Shown here piece after piece: positions 12,571 through 24,740 of a DNA stretch of 64,000 nt. A model generated the notes under the pieces. The model worked only from the letters and a program-made list of their open reading frames with translations. It did not search any database and had not been told where the DNA came from. The stretch is from positions 4,898,001-4,962,000 of the forward strand of contig OX359249.1 of assembly GCA_947179485.1 (NCBI GenBank), given 5' to 3'. Numbering within the stretch: position 1 is the first letter of the stretch; the number at the start of each line of letters is the position of its first letter. Origin of the DNA: Allacma fusca. Lineage: Eukaryota; Arthropoda; Collembola; Symphypleona; Sminthuridae. Made by a program: the position numbers and the translations under genes.

Positions 12571-14254
12571 CTTTGAATCAAATTTCCTTTCGTGACGAAC
12601 TCAATTGATTCTGATTTTGAAATGACAATAGTAATTGAATGGCAAACAACTCAACTTTTGTTTCATAAAATTTTATGAAAATCCCACTCCACGGTCCCTC
12701 TGTGAACTAATGCTAAGTTAACATTGAAAAATCCCGTTGCAGTTTGATTCTTAGGGGATAGTCCTGAGTTCCTGAGCTCTGAATAGATGAAGGAAATCTT
12801 TCCTTGTGGTTCTTAGTGCACTCCGTGGAAATAGAACGGAGCGTGTGAGGAAGACAGAGCGTGAAGGGACGGGATAGGGAACTGTGTATGCAGATATATG
12901 TACATGACATACAAATGAATGGGAAAAAGCTGAAAGTTTTATTCAGGGGAAAGTGAATGAATGAGTTTGAGGAACAGTTCGGAGCTTAGCATGTTTTTTG
13001 GATCCGACGACTGGCACAATGGTTTTGGATCGTAACAACTGCCAGCATAGTAATAGCATTAGACGAACAAAGTTTCCACTACTTTTCTCTCCCTTCCTTC
13101 CGGCCACAAGCAACGAGTTTCTCAAGCCCCTTTCAAATTCTTAATTATTGCCGAAATCCCGCCAAAATTATTTACAACTGTTTCCTCCTACGACTACCAA
13201 CGAAATTTTCCCGTTACTACTTTTTTTACCGTAGTGCCCCAAACTTCAAACGATTACCAAGAAATTTTGGGTTTTTAATTTCGAACGATTTTTTTTCGAA
13301 CGCACTAAATTTGAATTTCGCACTAAATTTGTAAAAATAGAAAATACCTGTTAATTACATGGTAAAGCTCTGTGAGAAAACTAGCAGGAATTCTGTTGTA
13401 CGGGTCAAATCCCATTTAAAATCTGGGATTTTGAATTTCAGTGGCAAATTTGATGTCATGTCAATTTTAAAACAAACTTAGTGTGGCTTTGCGAGCGGGA
13501 AATTTGAATTGGAGGAGTACAGTAAAAGTTTGTCGGTCCTAATTTGGGGCGGTAATTTGAAGATTTGGAAGGGACTCGGAAAATGGGGTGCTTGTGAGTA
13601 CCTGTGAGTGAGAGGGTTGTGTGCATGTATGTAAATGCATGTATTTTTGTACAGGGACGAGTATAATATGGAGATAAAGGCTGCGGCTCAAACCACTAAA
13701 GTGATTTCAACTCTCTTGTTAAATGCTGGAAGAAAATCGAGAAAATTTATGTGCTCACTTCCTCCCCACTTGTGCTCCAAGTTACACATCATTATTATAC
13801 ATGGACCTTCCCAAGGCACACAAACTTCAACTGTCGCTCATTATTTTCCCAGAGCCCACAATACAACCCATTTCTGTCACTCACCATTCACATCCCTATT
13901 CATAACATTATTGTAATCAAATCATCCTCAACTTTCCACATACACACAAGTCATCCACCGCAACCCAGCCCTGGTTAGTTTCAGGGCTATGGAACCATCC
14001 TGACTCGGGAAAAAAAGTTCCCTTAAATACTTTCCTCGCTCCCTTACCACGTACGTTCATACGGCTATAGGGAATATTTTATCCTCCAATTTTTACCTTT
14101 AAAAAATTTTCTTCACTCTTCTGCCTCAAATTATCTGGCTTCCATGGTTAAATGGCCAAACATTTGGAGTCGTCGAACTGCTTATTTTATTATTTTACTT
14201 ACTCGAGTGAAGCTGGAATTTTGGAGCATGGATTCGTCGAAGTTTCGGAGAAAA

Positions 14255-14485
14255 TTTAATCAAGTTTTACAGTAAATTTTATGAAGTTTCACAGAAATTT
14301 TTAATAAGTTCCAGAGAAAATTTGATGAATTTTCAGAGAAATTTTGATGAATTTTCAGAGAAATTTTGATGAATTTTCAGAGAAATTTTGATGAATTTTC
14401 AGAGAAAATTTGATGAATTTTCAGAGAAAATTTGATGAATTTTCAGAGAAAATTTGATGAATTTTCAGAGAAAATTTGAAAAAAT
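14255..14485. repeat. 22-bp tandem repeat
   Basis: The unit GATGAATTTTCAGAGAAAAT plus TT (or AAATTT variants) repeats about nine times; the last copies are nearly identical. Confidence 0.9.
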
Positions 14486-15059
14486 TCGCTAGAAAATGGG
14501 GAATTGAATAATTTCTTACTAAACTGCCACTGTTGGTGTGAAGGGAGGGCAAAACTAACTCGGGACTCGGTACACATTTTAAGTGTACGCAATACATGCT
14601 TGCCCAGCTGGTAAAGGAGGAACGCTGTGTTTTATTTTATTTGGAACTGCATCGGGGAACTAAATCGATTCAAATTGCCTTACTACTTTACAAACTTCTG
14701 TGAGTACTATTTGACAGATTGTAATAATTTCCGGGCGGGTTGGATTTGTCAGTGTGTATTTTGTACTAGTTTACTCACGTCAATAGGGAAGATTCTCAAG
14801 ACGCGAGTCGCATTTACATCGATGCAAATTCAGTGTCAAGGTCAGCGAAGTCAAATGTATCTCATTGAATATGTAAACACAGATCATGGACACCAAGTTA
14901 CAATGACCTGAGCGCATCGGATGTAAATAGCGTCCGATTGCTGTGTAAGGTGCAACAAGAGCAAATCCGATTCAAAATTATTAGGACAAGTTGGCTGTGT
15001 TCAGAGGAAAAGGATGTAATTCTGCGAAGAAGGGTATTTTTTAGCAAAGGATTTCTAAT

Positions 15060-15190
15060 GGGGAAAATAATCGATACAACGGGAATTTTCGATGCAGCAT
15101 GAACCTTGGGCTGTAGCAAGAGTATTCGATGCAGTGGGCGTCCATGTCCATGGGATGCAATGAGAGTATTCGATGCAACGTGGGACTGCT
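15060..15190. repeat. short repeats with an ATTCGATGCA core
   Basis: GAGTATTCGATGCA occurs at about 15119 and 15164 (45 bases apart), with looser relatives such as TTTTCGATGCAGCATG nearby. It may be the remains of a 45-base tandem duplication. Confidence 0.45.
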
Positions 15191-15457
15191 CAATGAAATA
15201 TGAGACGTTCTTTTAATGACATGACAACGCGTATCGAAGATCAATTTTTTAGGTTGAGGATACATACAGGAAGAATGTGGTGATTAGTGATGATCCCTGA
15301 ATCGTAATTAGACGGTGAACGTAAGATATAAATTGTAGGGTTCGAAATAATGGGGCGCCATAGAATCGGGGGACAAATTACAGCTCTTTGAACTTTGAAC
15401 TGTGCTCGTTGGTGAAGGCTAATGAAAACTCCTGGGATTATTTATCCTTGCAATTAC

Positions 15458-15536
15458 CATCAGTGAGGTTCGAGTAGAATCTAATTTTCGACCCATTTTT
15501 CATTTCCTCAACCCTCACAATAAGTCCTACGTCCAG
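15458..15536 (-). CDS. candidate 79-base exon
   Basis: An acceptor GCCACCTATAAAGCAG precedes 79 bases ending GATG|GTAATT. The frame in phase 0 reads LDVGLIVRVEEMKNGSKIRF and then YSNLTD. The frame is also open upstream of the acceptor. The donor is only moderate and no partner exon was identified. Confidence 0.2.
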
Positions 15537-15749
15537 CTGCTTTATAGGTGGCCAAACAATGGTCAATTTTCTTTTGTTGGGGTGCCTCCACGGAAACTCT
15601 AGCAATGCCTTACGGATTTTCATATAACGTAAATTACAGGGAAAATTAAGTGACATATATTGAGAAGGAGTTTTAAGCCAAGCCTTAGTTGTGGAATACG
15701 AATTTCGCCTCATGAAGTCTCACTTGGTCTGGACCACACTGTAATCACA

Positions 15750-16195
15750 AACCATATTTACAGCTTTGAACTTGATTTGAACAAAAACTTTAAACGAAAT
15801 GGCTTGTTCCTACTCAGATTTGACCTACACATAACCTTGAAATTTGAAACTTGACGTACACTTTACCATGACAATCGAAACCTGACCTGAACTTCATACT
15901 GAATTTGAGCTAGACCTTAACTCGAAATTGAAAGAAAATTCGAAACTTGGCCTGAATCTCAACTTCAAGTTTGAATGAAATAGGAAACTTGACCTGAACT
16001 TAAACTTGAAATTTGACCTTTGAATTCGAATTAATCTTCAAATCGATTCACAAACCTCACCTCGAAACTTTGTACAAAATTCCAAATTTGTACCCGCTCA
16101 CTCAAACCTTATGCTCTAGGCCTAGGCTAAAGTCCCTACTTGACCTTGCCACTTTGCCCCAGTTTATACCTGACCCCTGAATACTTGACCTCAAT
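15750..16195 (-). repeat. AGGTCAAG-type block, minus orientation
   Basis: CTTGACCTGAAC and AACTTGAAATTTGACC recur on the plus strand. No fixed period and no gene signals were seen. Confidence 0.6.
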
Positions 16196-16954
16196 AAACT
16201 ACGTCACCCCCTCGCACCCAGCGAAATCTAAATAGTTCTCTGGAATTTTGAAGCTGAAGGAAAACTGAAATTGAACCTAGAATTTGGTGGAAATATCTTG
16301 TGCGACATTTGTAAATACACAAGACCGGTGTGAAAAACCATTTGAGACAAGTTAATGGGAATCGGGAAGAATGATTACACAAGGTAATTCTTAACTCCGA
16401 GAATTCTTCACATAACTGCATGATAATCAATAGGACTTGAAAATCGTCTTGAGAGTAGGAAAAGAGCATCTGTTGAGACGCCCAGAAAAATATGACACCT
16501 TCGAGAGGGAATTCCACACCCACGCATAAGCAATACATGGGTGTACATACATACGTGAGCGGATAGGTACAGTGGGTCCAGTCTTTGAACTACTGTTAGG
16601 AAGTTGAAGAGACTGGGAAAATAACCATGTTTCAGTGTCACTCCGAGAGTGTTTTCATACGCAATTCATTTCCTCTAATATGCCATTTCCAAGGGATTTC
16701 AAATAAATCTTCACAATAAATTTTCCACTTCTCCTTTCTTTGGCACTCACAAAACATTTACCAACAACCACTTTTGTCACCTAGCCCATCCACCTTTACC
16801 AAGTCCAACGTTCTCACGCCAAATACCCAGTTTAAATATAAAATACTATTAATTCTACATAATATGGAGTCAGTCTCGATACAAAGGCATCTGATATTGT
16901 ACTCCAGTACAACATTATCACATATAAATCTAACGAAACCATTTCATTAGAAAA

Positions 16955-17315
16955 ATCTATGGCGCGCGAATTTTAAACCAATTGGGACTGCGCGCTTCCA
17001 TGTTAATTTACTCAGTCAGAACTGGAACATGTAATTATTTAAACTTATTAAGTTAACCTAGTTCACATTATTTCAACTTGTTTACATTCAATAGAGCTAA
17101 CATATTGAGAATCCAGGCGCGAAAATTGAATTCAGGCGCGTCAATTGAATTTATTTAAGTTCAGGCCAGGCAAGTGGCAAGTCAATATATGATTTAGGCG
17201 CAATATGTAAGAAACTTGAAAAGACTAGCGAATTTAATAGTGAATTCATTCGTGACAAATAAGCCATCTGAATTCAGGCGCGAAATTTTAATGTAATTTA
17301 ATTTGGCGGGAAATA
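16955..17315. promoter_or_regulatory. cluster of GGCGCGAAA / GGCGGGAAA words
   Basis: In AT-rich DNA, GCGC cores recur: GGCGCGCGAATTTTAAA, GGCGCGAAAATTG, GGCGCGTCAATTG, GGCGCGAAATTTT and GGCGGGAAATACC. Several match the E2F/DP consensus GCGSSAAA. They may equally be copies of a short degenerate repeat. Confidence 0.3.
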
Positions 17316-17689
17316 CCGCTTTGAAAATCCAGTAATTTAAGAACAACTTGAGTCTTCTGAAATCTGGCGAATTATTTTGAAAAATTAGCGCTAAAAATGG
17401 TAGCAAGATAATTTACGGAAAATATGACGACAAATTTCCAGAGTGAGATGGAAAATTGTAGAAAATATTTAGCTGGTCTAAATGGAAGGATTCTAGAATG
17501 CGGGGGCTAATTTAAAATAAATTTGATCCACATGGGGTGGCATCTTATGTCACACATTATGAGTTACTAGAAGGCGTGAGAAGGAAATTAAATTTGGGTT
17601 GAATTGGCAGAAGGTGTGAGAAATGGTGAGAGGATGAGAAAAACAGTGGATGTATTTTTGGTTGATATTAAAAAGTATGGAAAACTCAC

Positions 17690-17826
17690 AAGAGCGGGTG
17701 CGAGCCGGTGACGTCGACGAGAAGTTTGTACAATGTGGAAAACATTCCGTGCGAAGCGACGAGAGGTTGGACTTTCCTGGATTTGCTCTTCCTCGGCCAG
17801 GAGAAAACCGCATCAATCCTTGACTC
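17690..17826 (-). CDS. candidate internal exon
   Basis: The interval lies between an acceptor TTGACCTGTCCTGCAG and a CTT|GTGAGT donor and is 137 bases long. It is clearly richer in G+C and CpG than its flanks. Two frames are open. The phase-0 frame reads ESRIDAVFSWPRKSKSRKVQ, then PLVASHGMFSTLYKLLVDVT, and looks most like protein; the other is Ser/Arg/Pro-rich. No family was recognised and no partner exon is certain. It lies on the same strand as the 20.6-21.8 kb model and could belong to it. Confidence 0.38.
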
Positions 17827-18129
17827 CTGCAGGACAGGTCAACATTTTTAATAATAGTTTCACTTTGAATTCATGCACGAAATAGATCCCTCCAGCTGAG
17901 GAAAATCTGGAATTGGACATGGGAACGAATACAACTCCTCTTTCCAATTACCACTTCCTACCTACCCATTCCATACACGCGAAAAAAACTTGTGTCAGCC
18001 AAATCCTACTAATAACATTTCAAAACTAAAAAACTTTCACACCTTTTTCAAAACTTACCGGACATGACTACGTTGTCTCAAACAGGGATACGTTCGTGTT
18101 AAAGTTCCTGTTGACACACCTCTAGTAAT

Positions 18130-18930
18130 TACTTTTCAATATTGGGTCAACCTTGTGTCAAATTTAAGTTTCGATCAAGTCAATGTTTGGGTCAAGTGTC
18201 ATAAAAATAATACTTAGGTCAAGTTTCGGTTACATAGGTCCAATTTCAGTCATGTTTCGATTAAATGCTTAGGTCAAGTTTAGATTAAATGCTTAGGTCA
18301 AGTTTAGATTAAATGCTTAGGTCAAGTTTAGATTAAATGCTTAGGTCAAGTTTAGAATAAATGCTTAGGTCAAGTTTAGAATAAATGCTTAGGTCAAGTT
18401 TAGATTAAATGCTTAGGTCAAGTTTAGATTAAATGTTTCGATCAAGTGTTGGTTAAATACTTAGGTCAAGTGTTGGTTAAATACTTAGGTCAAGTGTTGG
18501 TTAAATACTTAGGTCAAGTGTTGGTTAAATACTTAGGTCAAGTGTTGGTTAAATACTTAGGTCAAGTGTTGGTTAAATACTTAGGTCAAGTTTGGCAAAA
18601 TACTCAGGTCAAGTTTGGCAAAATACTTAGGTCAAGTTTGGTTAAATACTTAGGTCAAGTTTCGGCCAAGTTTTGGTTACATAGTTCCAGTTTCGGTCAA
18701 AAGCTTAGGTAAAGTTTCGTTCAGTGCTTAAGTCAAGTATCGGTCAAGTAGTTCGGTACAGTTTCGGTCAAGATTAGAATATATTCAAGTTCAAATTAAG
18801 TTTAAGTGAAGTGTTGGATCATGCTTATGTCTCATTGAAGTCAAGTAAAATTCAAGTTGAGGTCCGATCAGAGTCACGTAGTACTTTGGGTCAAGTTCAA
18901 CACAAACTCCAGTCAGGTTAGTGTGAAGTA
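18130..18930 (+). repeat. 24-bp tandem array with two unit types
   Basis: Between 18.23 and 18.43 kb the unit is AGGTCAAGTTTAGATTAAAT plus GCTT. From 18.44 to 18.60 kb it changes to AGGTCAAGTGTTGGTTAAAT plus ACTT. Both are 24 bases, so they produce an in-frame LVKYLGQV octapeptide pattern. More diverged AGGTCAAG copies continue to 18.9 kb. Confidence 0.9.
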
Positions 18931-20644
18931 TAGTACATGTAATACGGGGTCAAATTTTATCACAATCTCAAATGAAGTTGTCCAGGAACATTTCAAAAGT
19001 TTGAGGGGAGTCAATCGCGAGGACTAATTGGAGTTGAAGTCCTATCAAATGCAAGTGAAGTTGAAGGTCAAGTTAGCATTCCCTACAGATTCCGAATCTA
19101 GAGTCTCGTTACAGTAGTGAGCTCTTGAAATGGGACCTTGGACGGAAATCCCCCTTGAAAATTGGAGTTTGGGTCCAGAATGAATTGATCTGAGACCTTT
19201 AGGGAGCTGTGGCATAGGCAAAGAATGGAGAAAGTTGGCTCTGGTGGAAATTGACTTGGGAAAGTGTGGAAATACACTTATTCTGCGTAAGTAGCTCTCA
19301 TGTATTGATAATGGGCAGAGAAGAACGGACTCAAACACATTTCAACTTTTTTCACGAACAAGCCCCAAAACTTTTAAGGACTCGAAAACAAAAATAAAGT
19401 TTGAGGGAAAAAACGGGATTTTTCTGCTTATTTTATTATGCATGTCTTCTTTCGGAGGAGATCTTTTTCCTTTGCATCCAGATACACCTTAAGTCTCCAG
19501 GCTTTAGATCTTCCTTAACAAAACTCTTCTTTCTTAAGGCTTAAGCCTCCCCTCCAATATTTTACAGCCCTGGTTATCTCTCCACTCACTTTTCTATACT
19601 CTTTCAAAATATTCCCCTTTTCAATTCACACATTTTTACAACTCCCGCCCTTTTTTTTCCCCCATCCATCATACACATCTCCATTTTCCTCTCATTTTCC
19701 CTCCCATCTACGATCCTAGAGAACCCACGAGCCATGTACCTTTCCAAAGGATGGGGAAATAATTTATGAAAATATACGAGAATTTAAATTCAAATTGGCG
19801 GGAAAACATAAGGGAACATTACAGGGTCTAAATTCCGCTTACATTTTAGAAACGACAACGGGGAAACCTGCAACCTACACAACCGTTGAGCACCCTACTC
19901 TCTCCCGCCTTACCCAAAAGAAGGGCCCCGCACAGTTAAAAAGAAATCCAATTCCCCCATTTTCCACCAAATTTTCTATCAGATTTTCCCAAACTTATTT
20001 CATCCCACTGGCTCAAAAACTTTGAATATGGTGGCAAATGAAGTGGAGTCAAGTCAGGATTTTCTGGGATAAAGTGACATTTTAAAACAAGACATTACTT
20101 TGTTACTAAAATTTCCAAGAAAATGATTGAGGCTGGTTTCGAAGTCAATTCCAAAGTACTTTATCGAAGAAACACTTCCCGAGACAACTTAAACCAAAAG
20201 ATTAGACACAGGACGCAAAAGCGTGACAGGGAAAGTTTTACAGTAGCGTGAATGTCGAAAATTTCAAATATGGTGATGATCATTAAACAGTAATTAAGAG
20301 AAAATCACAGCTTTTCAGATTTCCCGCTGCCCTAGATTTGAAAGAAACTTTAGGGGTGGGAGATTTAAATCGATTATAAATAATCTCTAAACATATGTAT
20401 TGGTTAAAAAGAAACGGAGATGTTGAAACCCTTTGGGAAATCCTAGCGAGTGAAACTTTTTTGTTTGGAGGGGTTCCAGGCAGTGGTAGTTGCGGTTGCG
20501 GGAACAGAAGACAAAATATTTCTGATCCCGTTCCGGCACAAAAATCCTGAATATTACCGATGCGCACGGAAGTCGCTTCGTGCCCATTTTGTTTTAAGGA
20601 TATTTTCAAAAATGAACGGATTTGAATACATACATTTAAATATA

Positions 20645-21819
20645 TTAGGAAAAAAGAAATGTAATTACACTGGAGTGGTCCTGTTGCTTGTGTGAGTGAG
20701 AATTGGGCTTGAAAGGATTTCTTGACCCTGCGGCGGAGAAATTCGGCGGGAGATTGGAATTGTCTCCGGACGAAATGAACACGATGCAAATCAACTGGAG
20801 CAAATCCTCTGGGATTTGATTGTAATTGGAAGTTAGGGACGTGAGGGCGATGGATTTTTTCCCCTCCATGTCCCCTTGGCCATCCCCAGTCTCAGTCCCC
20901 TCAACCGAATAATCACCTCGCAATCCGACGTCCTCCTCTGTCTGAAAATAAAACAAATTTTCAAAATTATTTAATTTATAAAAAAAAAGTCAAGCACATC
21001 CAAACTACACCTTGACTTTCAGCGCTTGTATCGAGATTTTAGACCGGCCATAATTTAAGGTGAACGTTTTTGGGTTGTTTTTATTGAGAGATTTTAAAAT
21101 CTAAAATATATTTGATATTACTTGAGCTTCACTTCAATTGTACGTAAGTTTAGCGTGACCTGACCTGAGCCTGATTAGTACTTGACCTGGAATTGACCTT
21201 AAGTTAATCATTACTAGATCTTTGCGTAACTTTAGTCTGAGCGATACTTGACCTGGAATTGACCTTAACTTAATCATTACTAGATCTTTGCGTAACTTTA
21301 GTCTGAGCGATACTTGACCTCGACTTGACCTTGAAGTAAATCATTACTTGACCTAAACATGACCTTCATATTGTTGTTAAATGCTAAACTACATAGTTTA
21401 TCAATACCAGTAAAAAGTACTACTTGAACTTGGCATGACCTCTCAAGTATATTACTTGAACTTGAGTGAAGCCCTAGTAGAAGTAGGAATGTGTGGACAA
21501 AAAGAGTAAAAGGTGTTTTTACTCAGTAGACAAGTGAGACAAGCGCGAAAGTTAAAAACTGTTTTATTGTCCATAAGTTTTCACATTAATTGTGGGGAAT
21601 GGTTCCTTGGGGATGTTTACTCAATCGGAAAAGATGGCAGGATGAAAAGTCAAGTGAGAGGAGAAAATGGGAGAAAAATAAATTGAAAATGAAACTTACG
21701 AATTGATCCTCTCCACTCCAGCCCAACATCCGCCTCAATGTCACTTCCAAATCTAAACAATCACCAGACCCGTGGTTAATAGACTCGTAAACAACTTTCC
21801 TCAAAATACCACAAAACAT
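20645..21819 (-). CDS. candidate two-exon gene of unknown function
   Basis: Exon 1 (21819-21700) starts with ATG, encodes 40 residues beginning MFCGILRKVVYESINHGSGD and ends at a strong TTC|GTAAGT donor in phase 0. Exon 2 (20941-20645) follows a strong acceptor (TTTTATTTTCAG), continues in phase 0 with TEEDVGLRGDYSVEGTETGD, and stays open for 98 residues to a stop. The predicted protein is 138 residues: an acidic, Gly-rich middle, a hydrophobic patch (DLLQLICIVFI) and a Ser/Pro/His-rich tail. An in-frame TGA lies 18 bases before the ATG, so this ATG is either the start or lies just inside a 5' splice junction. Exon 2 could splice earlier, for example at GAG|GTGATT or AGT|GTAATT, and no AATAAA follows closely. 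The family was not recognised. Confidence 0.4.
21120..21480 (-). repeat. 66-bp tandem duplication in a CTTGACCT block
   Basis: The segment starting TACTTGACCTGGAATTGACC at 21179 recurs nearly identically at 21245 and in part at 21311, a period of 66 bases. It lies within the intron of the proposed 20.6-21.8 kb gene. Confidence 0.85.
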
Positions 21820-21989
21820 CCAGTCAAACTTAACATGTCATTGAGTGTGCACGGTATGCATAAGCCATGAATATAAATATGAATAATGTATCCCAATATT
21901 CATTTCTTTCATCAGGCATGTCTTCCAACTCTGTCTTTGCTTGAAACGTACCATTTCAAGTGAGGCTTAAATTCGAGTAGGCCTTTTTC

Positions 21990-22370
21990 ATTTCACCTCA
22001 AGTTTTACATTCATTTAGATTTAAGCGTTATTTTGTTCAAAGTCAAGTTCAAGTGTGAGTTCAATTTTATTTAAGGTCAAGTTCAAGTGTGAATTCAATT
22101 TTATTTAAGGTCAAGTTCAAGTCTGAATTAATTTTTATTTAAGGTCAAGTTCAAGTGTGAATTCGTGAGTTTTATCTTGTTCAAAGTTAAGTTCAAGTAC
22201 GATTTTTATTGAAGTTCAAGTGATATTCACATTTAAGTTAAACCCAAACTCAATGTGAGTAGTGTTCAAGTACAAGTTAAGTTTAAACTTGAGTAAATAA
22301 TAATAACCTATGTGGACTGGTGTGAAGGTCAAGTTAAGACAAAATTTGGGTTTTGGTCAAGTTGAATTAG
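21990..22370 (+). repeat. 36-bp repeat in an AGGTCAAGTTC block
   Basis: TTATTTAAGGTCAAGTTCAA plus GTGTGAATTCAATTTT repeats about three to four times (22.05-22.17 kb), with diverged relatives on either side. Confidence 0.75.
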
Positions 22371-23029
22371 CGAATACTGACCATGGCCAAGGAAGCAATT
22401 TATACAATACGTGGAAAGAAACGTTTACAAATTAAGTTTATTTTCTGAAGCTTTTTCTAGTACACAGGGCAGAATTTGCTTGTATCCCTGTATTTCGGAA
22501 AAGATGTTAAGAAAATGAAGGAGATACGTTGAAAGGAGATAATTGAAAGGCAGAAAGGTATTGCACGCTGACGAAAGGTGAGACATGTAGGGGCGTGGGT
22601 TGGTGAAAACGCTCTGCATAATTAAGGCTCCCAGCCAGTTATTTAGACAGCCCTTGGTAATAATGCAGAGGTCAGATGTTTACATATTAACTACCCCATA
22701 AGCATGATGAGTTCCACCTTATCTCATCACTGCTCAAACACAGCTCAACCCATGCCCCTCTCTTAACGCACCACGAACAACAACACTCATTGTCAGCGAT
22801 ACAAGCCAACAGCCTACGCAGTCATTTCCTCTTCCCTAAATCCAAACACAAAAATCCACCAGAAATTAATTATTAGCTCATGACCAGCGCTGAGTTCTGC
22901 CTTGGTTATTACTTCACAAAGCCTGGCATGATAACTTTACAACTTAGGAAAATATACCATCAATTCCAGGATAACCTTCCCCCAATAAAAGGTTAAGTAA
23001 GGGAACAACAAAGGATAAGATCAGGTGAA

Positions 23030-23590
23030 GTTCAACCAATAGGATCTCCAGTATGGGTCAAGTTTTGTCTGCACAAGGACAAGTACAGGTCAAACTTGGT
23101 CAGAATAATGTCTAGTTTTGCCAACAATAGTCAAGCAGTCAAAAATTGAATTTAAAGTTTGACTACAGCCCAAGATTTCCAGTAAATATCAAGATTAAGT
23201 CAAGTAAAGGCAAGTTTGACCTCCAAGTTTGACCAAGTTGAATCACAAGGTCAGAGCAGGTCAATTTGGTCAAATGTTAGGGTCAACATTAGGTCAAGTC
23301 TGCTAAATGATAGTAAGGTCAAATCAGGTCAAGTTTGGTTGATGTTAAGTAAGGTCAAATCAGGTCAAGTTTGGTTGATGTTAAGTAAGGTCAAATCAGG
23401 TCAAGTTTGGTTGATGTTAAGTAAGGTCAAATCAGGTCAAGTTTGGTAGATCATAAGTAAGGTCAATACCAGGTCAAGTTTGGTAGATCATAAGGTCAAT
23501 ACCAGGTCAAGTTTAGGCGATAATAAGATCAAGTAAAAAAAATCGAGATTTTCGAGAAGTTCAAGTTATCAGCTATGTAAGTTCAAGTGC
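23030..23590 (+). repeat. 36-bp array with paired AGGTCA half-sites
   Basis: Four copies (23316, 23352, 23388, 23424) contain AGGTCAAATCAGGTCA, an AGGTCA direct repeat with 4-base spacing. Two further units near 23459 and 23490 carry AGGTCAATACCAGGTCA, with 5-base spacing. Diverged GGTCAAG copies precede the array. Confidence 0.85.
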
Positions 23591-24119
23591 GAGTGAAGTT
23601 TTGATACGGAGGGACGGAGTGGAATTAGTAAAACTAGACTACCTGGTCCATACGAACCTCCATTGTGTTTTAGTTTTTAAGAAAATGGAACTGGTTGTAA
23701 AAGTGAGGGCAGGAAATGTAGCGTTGGAAGAGAAACTGACGGGAGGAATTGTGTTGAGACTTGAAGAAGTTGTCACGCTGTCTCGTAATATTTGCCTGAT
23801 TCAAGTGATTACGCTCCTGTAATCAGAGTGAAAGAACACTTTTGTCCGTCCCCGCGGGCCCTCCAAATGACATTCTCGAAACACTCAACATCAACACCGT
23901 CCTTCATGAGCGCTCTTAAACATGCAAATAAATGCTTTCGTATTCACCACATTCAAATCCAACTCCCACACAGCCCCATTAAACTTTCAAAAAATACAAA
24001 CCCTCGTTAAGAGGCTAAAAGACAACTCAGAAGTTTCGCTTCGTAATTGCAAAAATTATTATTCCCACATGAACAATTACATTTGGGCAACTCTCACCGT
24101 AATGCACTCCTAGGGGACT

Positions 24120-24350
24120 GTCGAATTTTGTCCGCTCTTCAAATACGTATGTACATATGTACACAAAGCTCTAAAAAAGGGGTTCGCTACAGCCAGAGTT
24201 GACTGTATAAACTCCTTTAAAAATTAGCCTTGTGGTAAACGGGAGTGCATATACATAGGAATGTCCTACTTGACCCAGACGTTTCCCTTTGTAAAGACTC
24301 TTATCAAGGGAGGGGGTCCGCTATATCCAGAGTTGACTGTATGCAGGTGG
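24120..24350. mobile_element. two partial MITE ends
   Basis: Two copies of a right-hand terminus, each ending CCAGAGTTGACTGTA after a GGTYCGCTAYA segment, occur near 24.21 and 24.34 kb. The complement, TACAGTCAACTCTGG, resembles a Tigger-like end. No matching left ends were found, so these are fragments or a tandem pair. Confidence 0.35.
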
Positions 24351-24559
24351 AACGGACGTCCTGACAATTGAATTGAACTTGGAAGAGATAAGGAGACAAG
24401 GAGAGGGGAAAAGATATGAGGAATAGCTCCCTTGAATTTCCCTAATCGATAATAATTCATCCCTCCCTTATACAGAGACCCATCCTTTGGAATTTATGTG
24501 CTCGAACATTACTCACTCCCATCTCCTCCATGCCACCCCAACACCCACATATTCCCACC

Positions 24560-24740
24560 ACATTTTCCAAAGTACAATCAAATCTCGTTATATGGGACTC
24601 TGCCAGGGACCGGAGATCTTTTCCCGTCCACAAGCTTCCCCTTCGTAACCAGTTTCTTGAGGATTGTGCCAAAGGACGAATGTGTTCCCTATTCATCAAT
24701 TTGAAGGTGATGCCTAATAAGGGGGTTTTCCTGTAATAGC
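24560..24740. mobile_element. decayed MITE-like segment
   Basis: The segment starts ATCAAATCTCGTTATATGGG and ends GGGGGTTTTCCTGTAATAG. The internal words (TCTCGTTATA, ACCGGAGA) resemble the other Tigger-like elements of the window, but the ends do not form clear inverted repeats. Open frames crossing it are not considered genes. Confidence 0.25.

Noticed and set aside
18062..18124. Short segment before a CCG|GTAAGT donor on the minus strand
   Set aside because: The donor is strong but the acceptor is weak, and joining it to the 17.7 kb exon forces the less protein-like frame.
18446..18712. Frame with repeated LVKYLGQV
   Set aside because: Direct translation of the 24-bp satellite; no start context or flanking gene structure.
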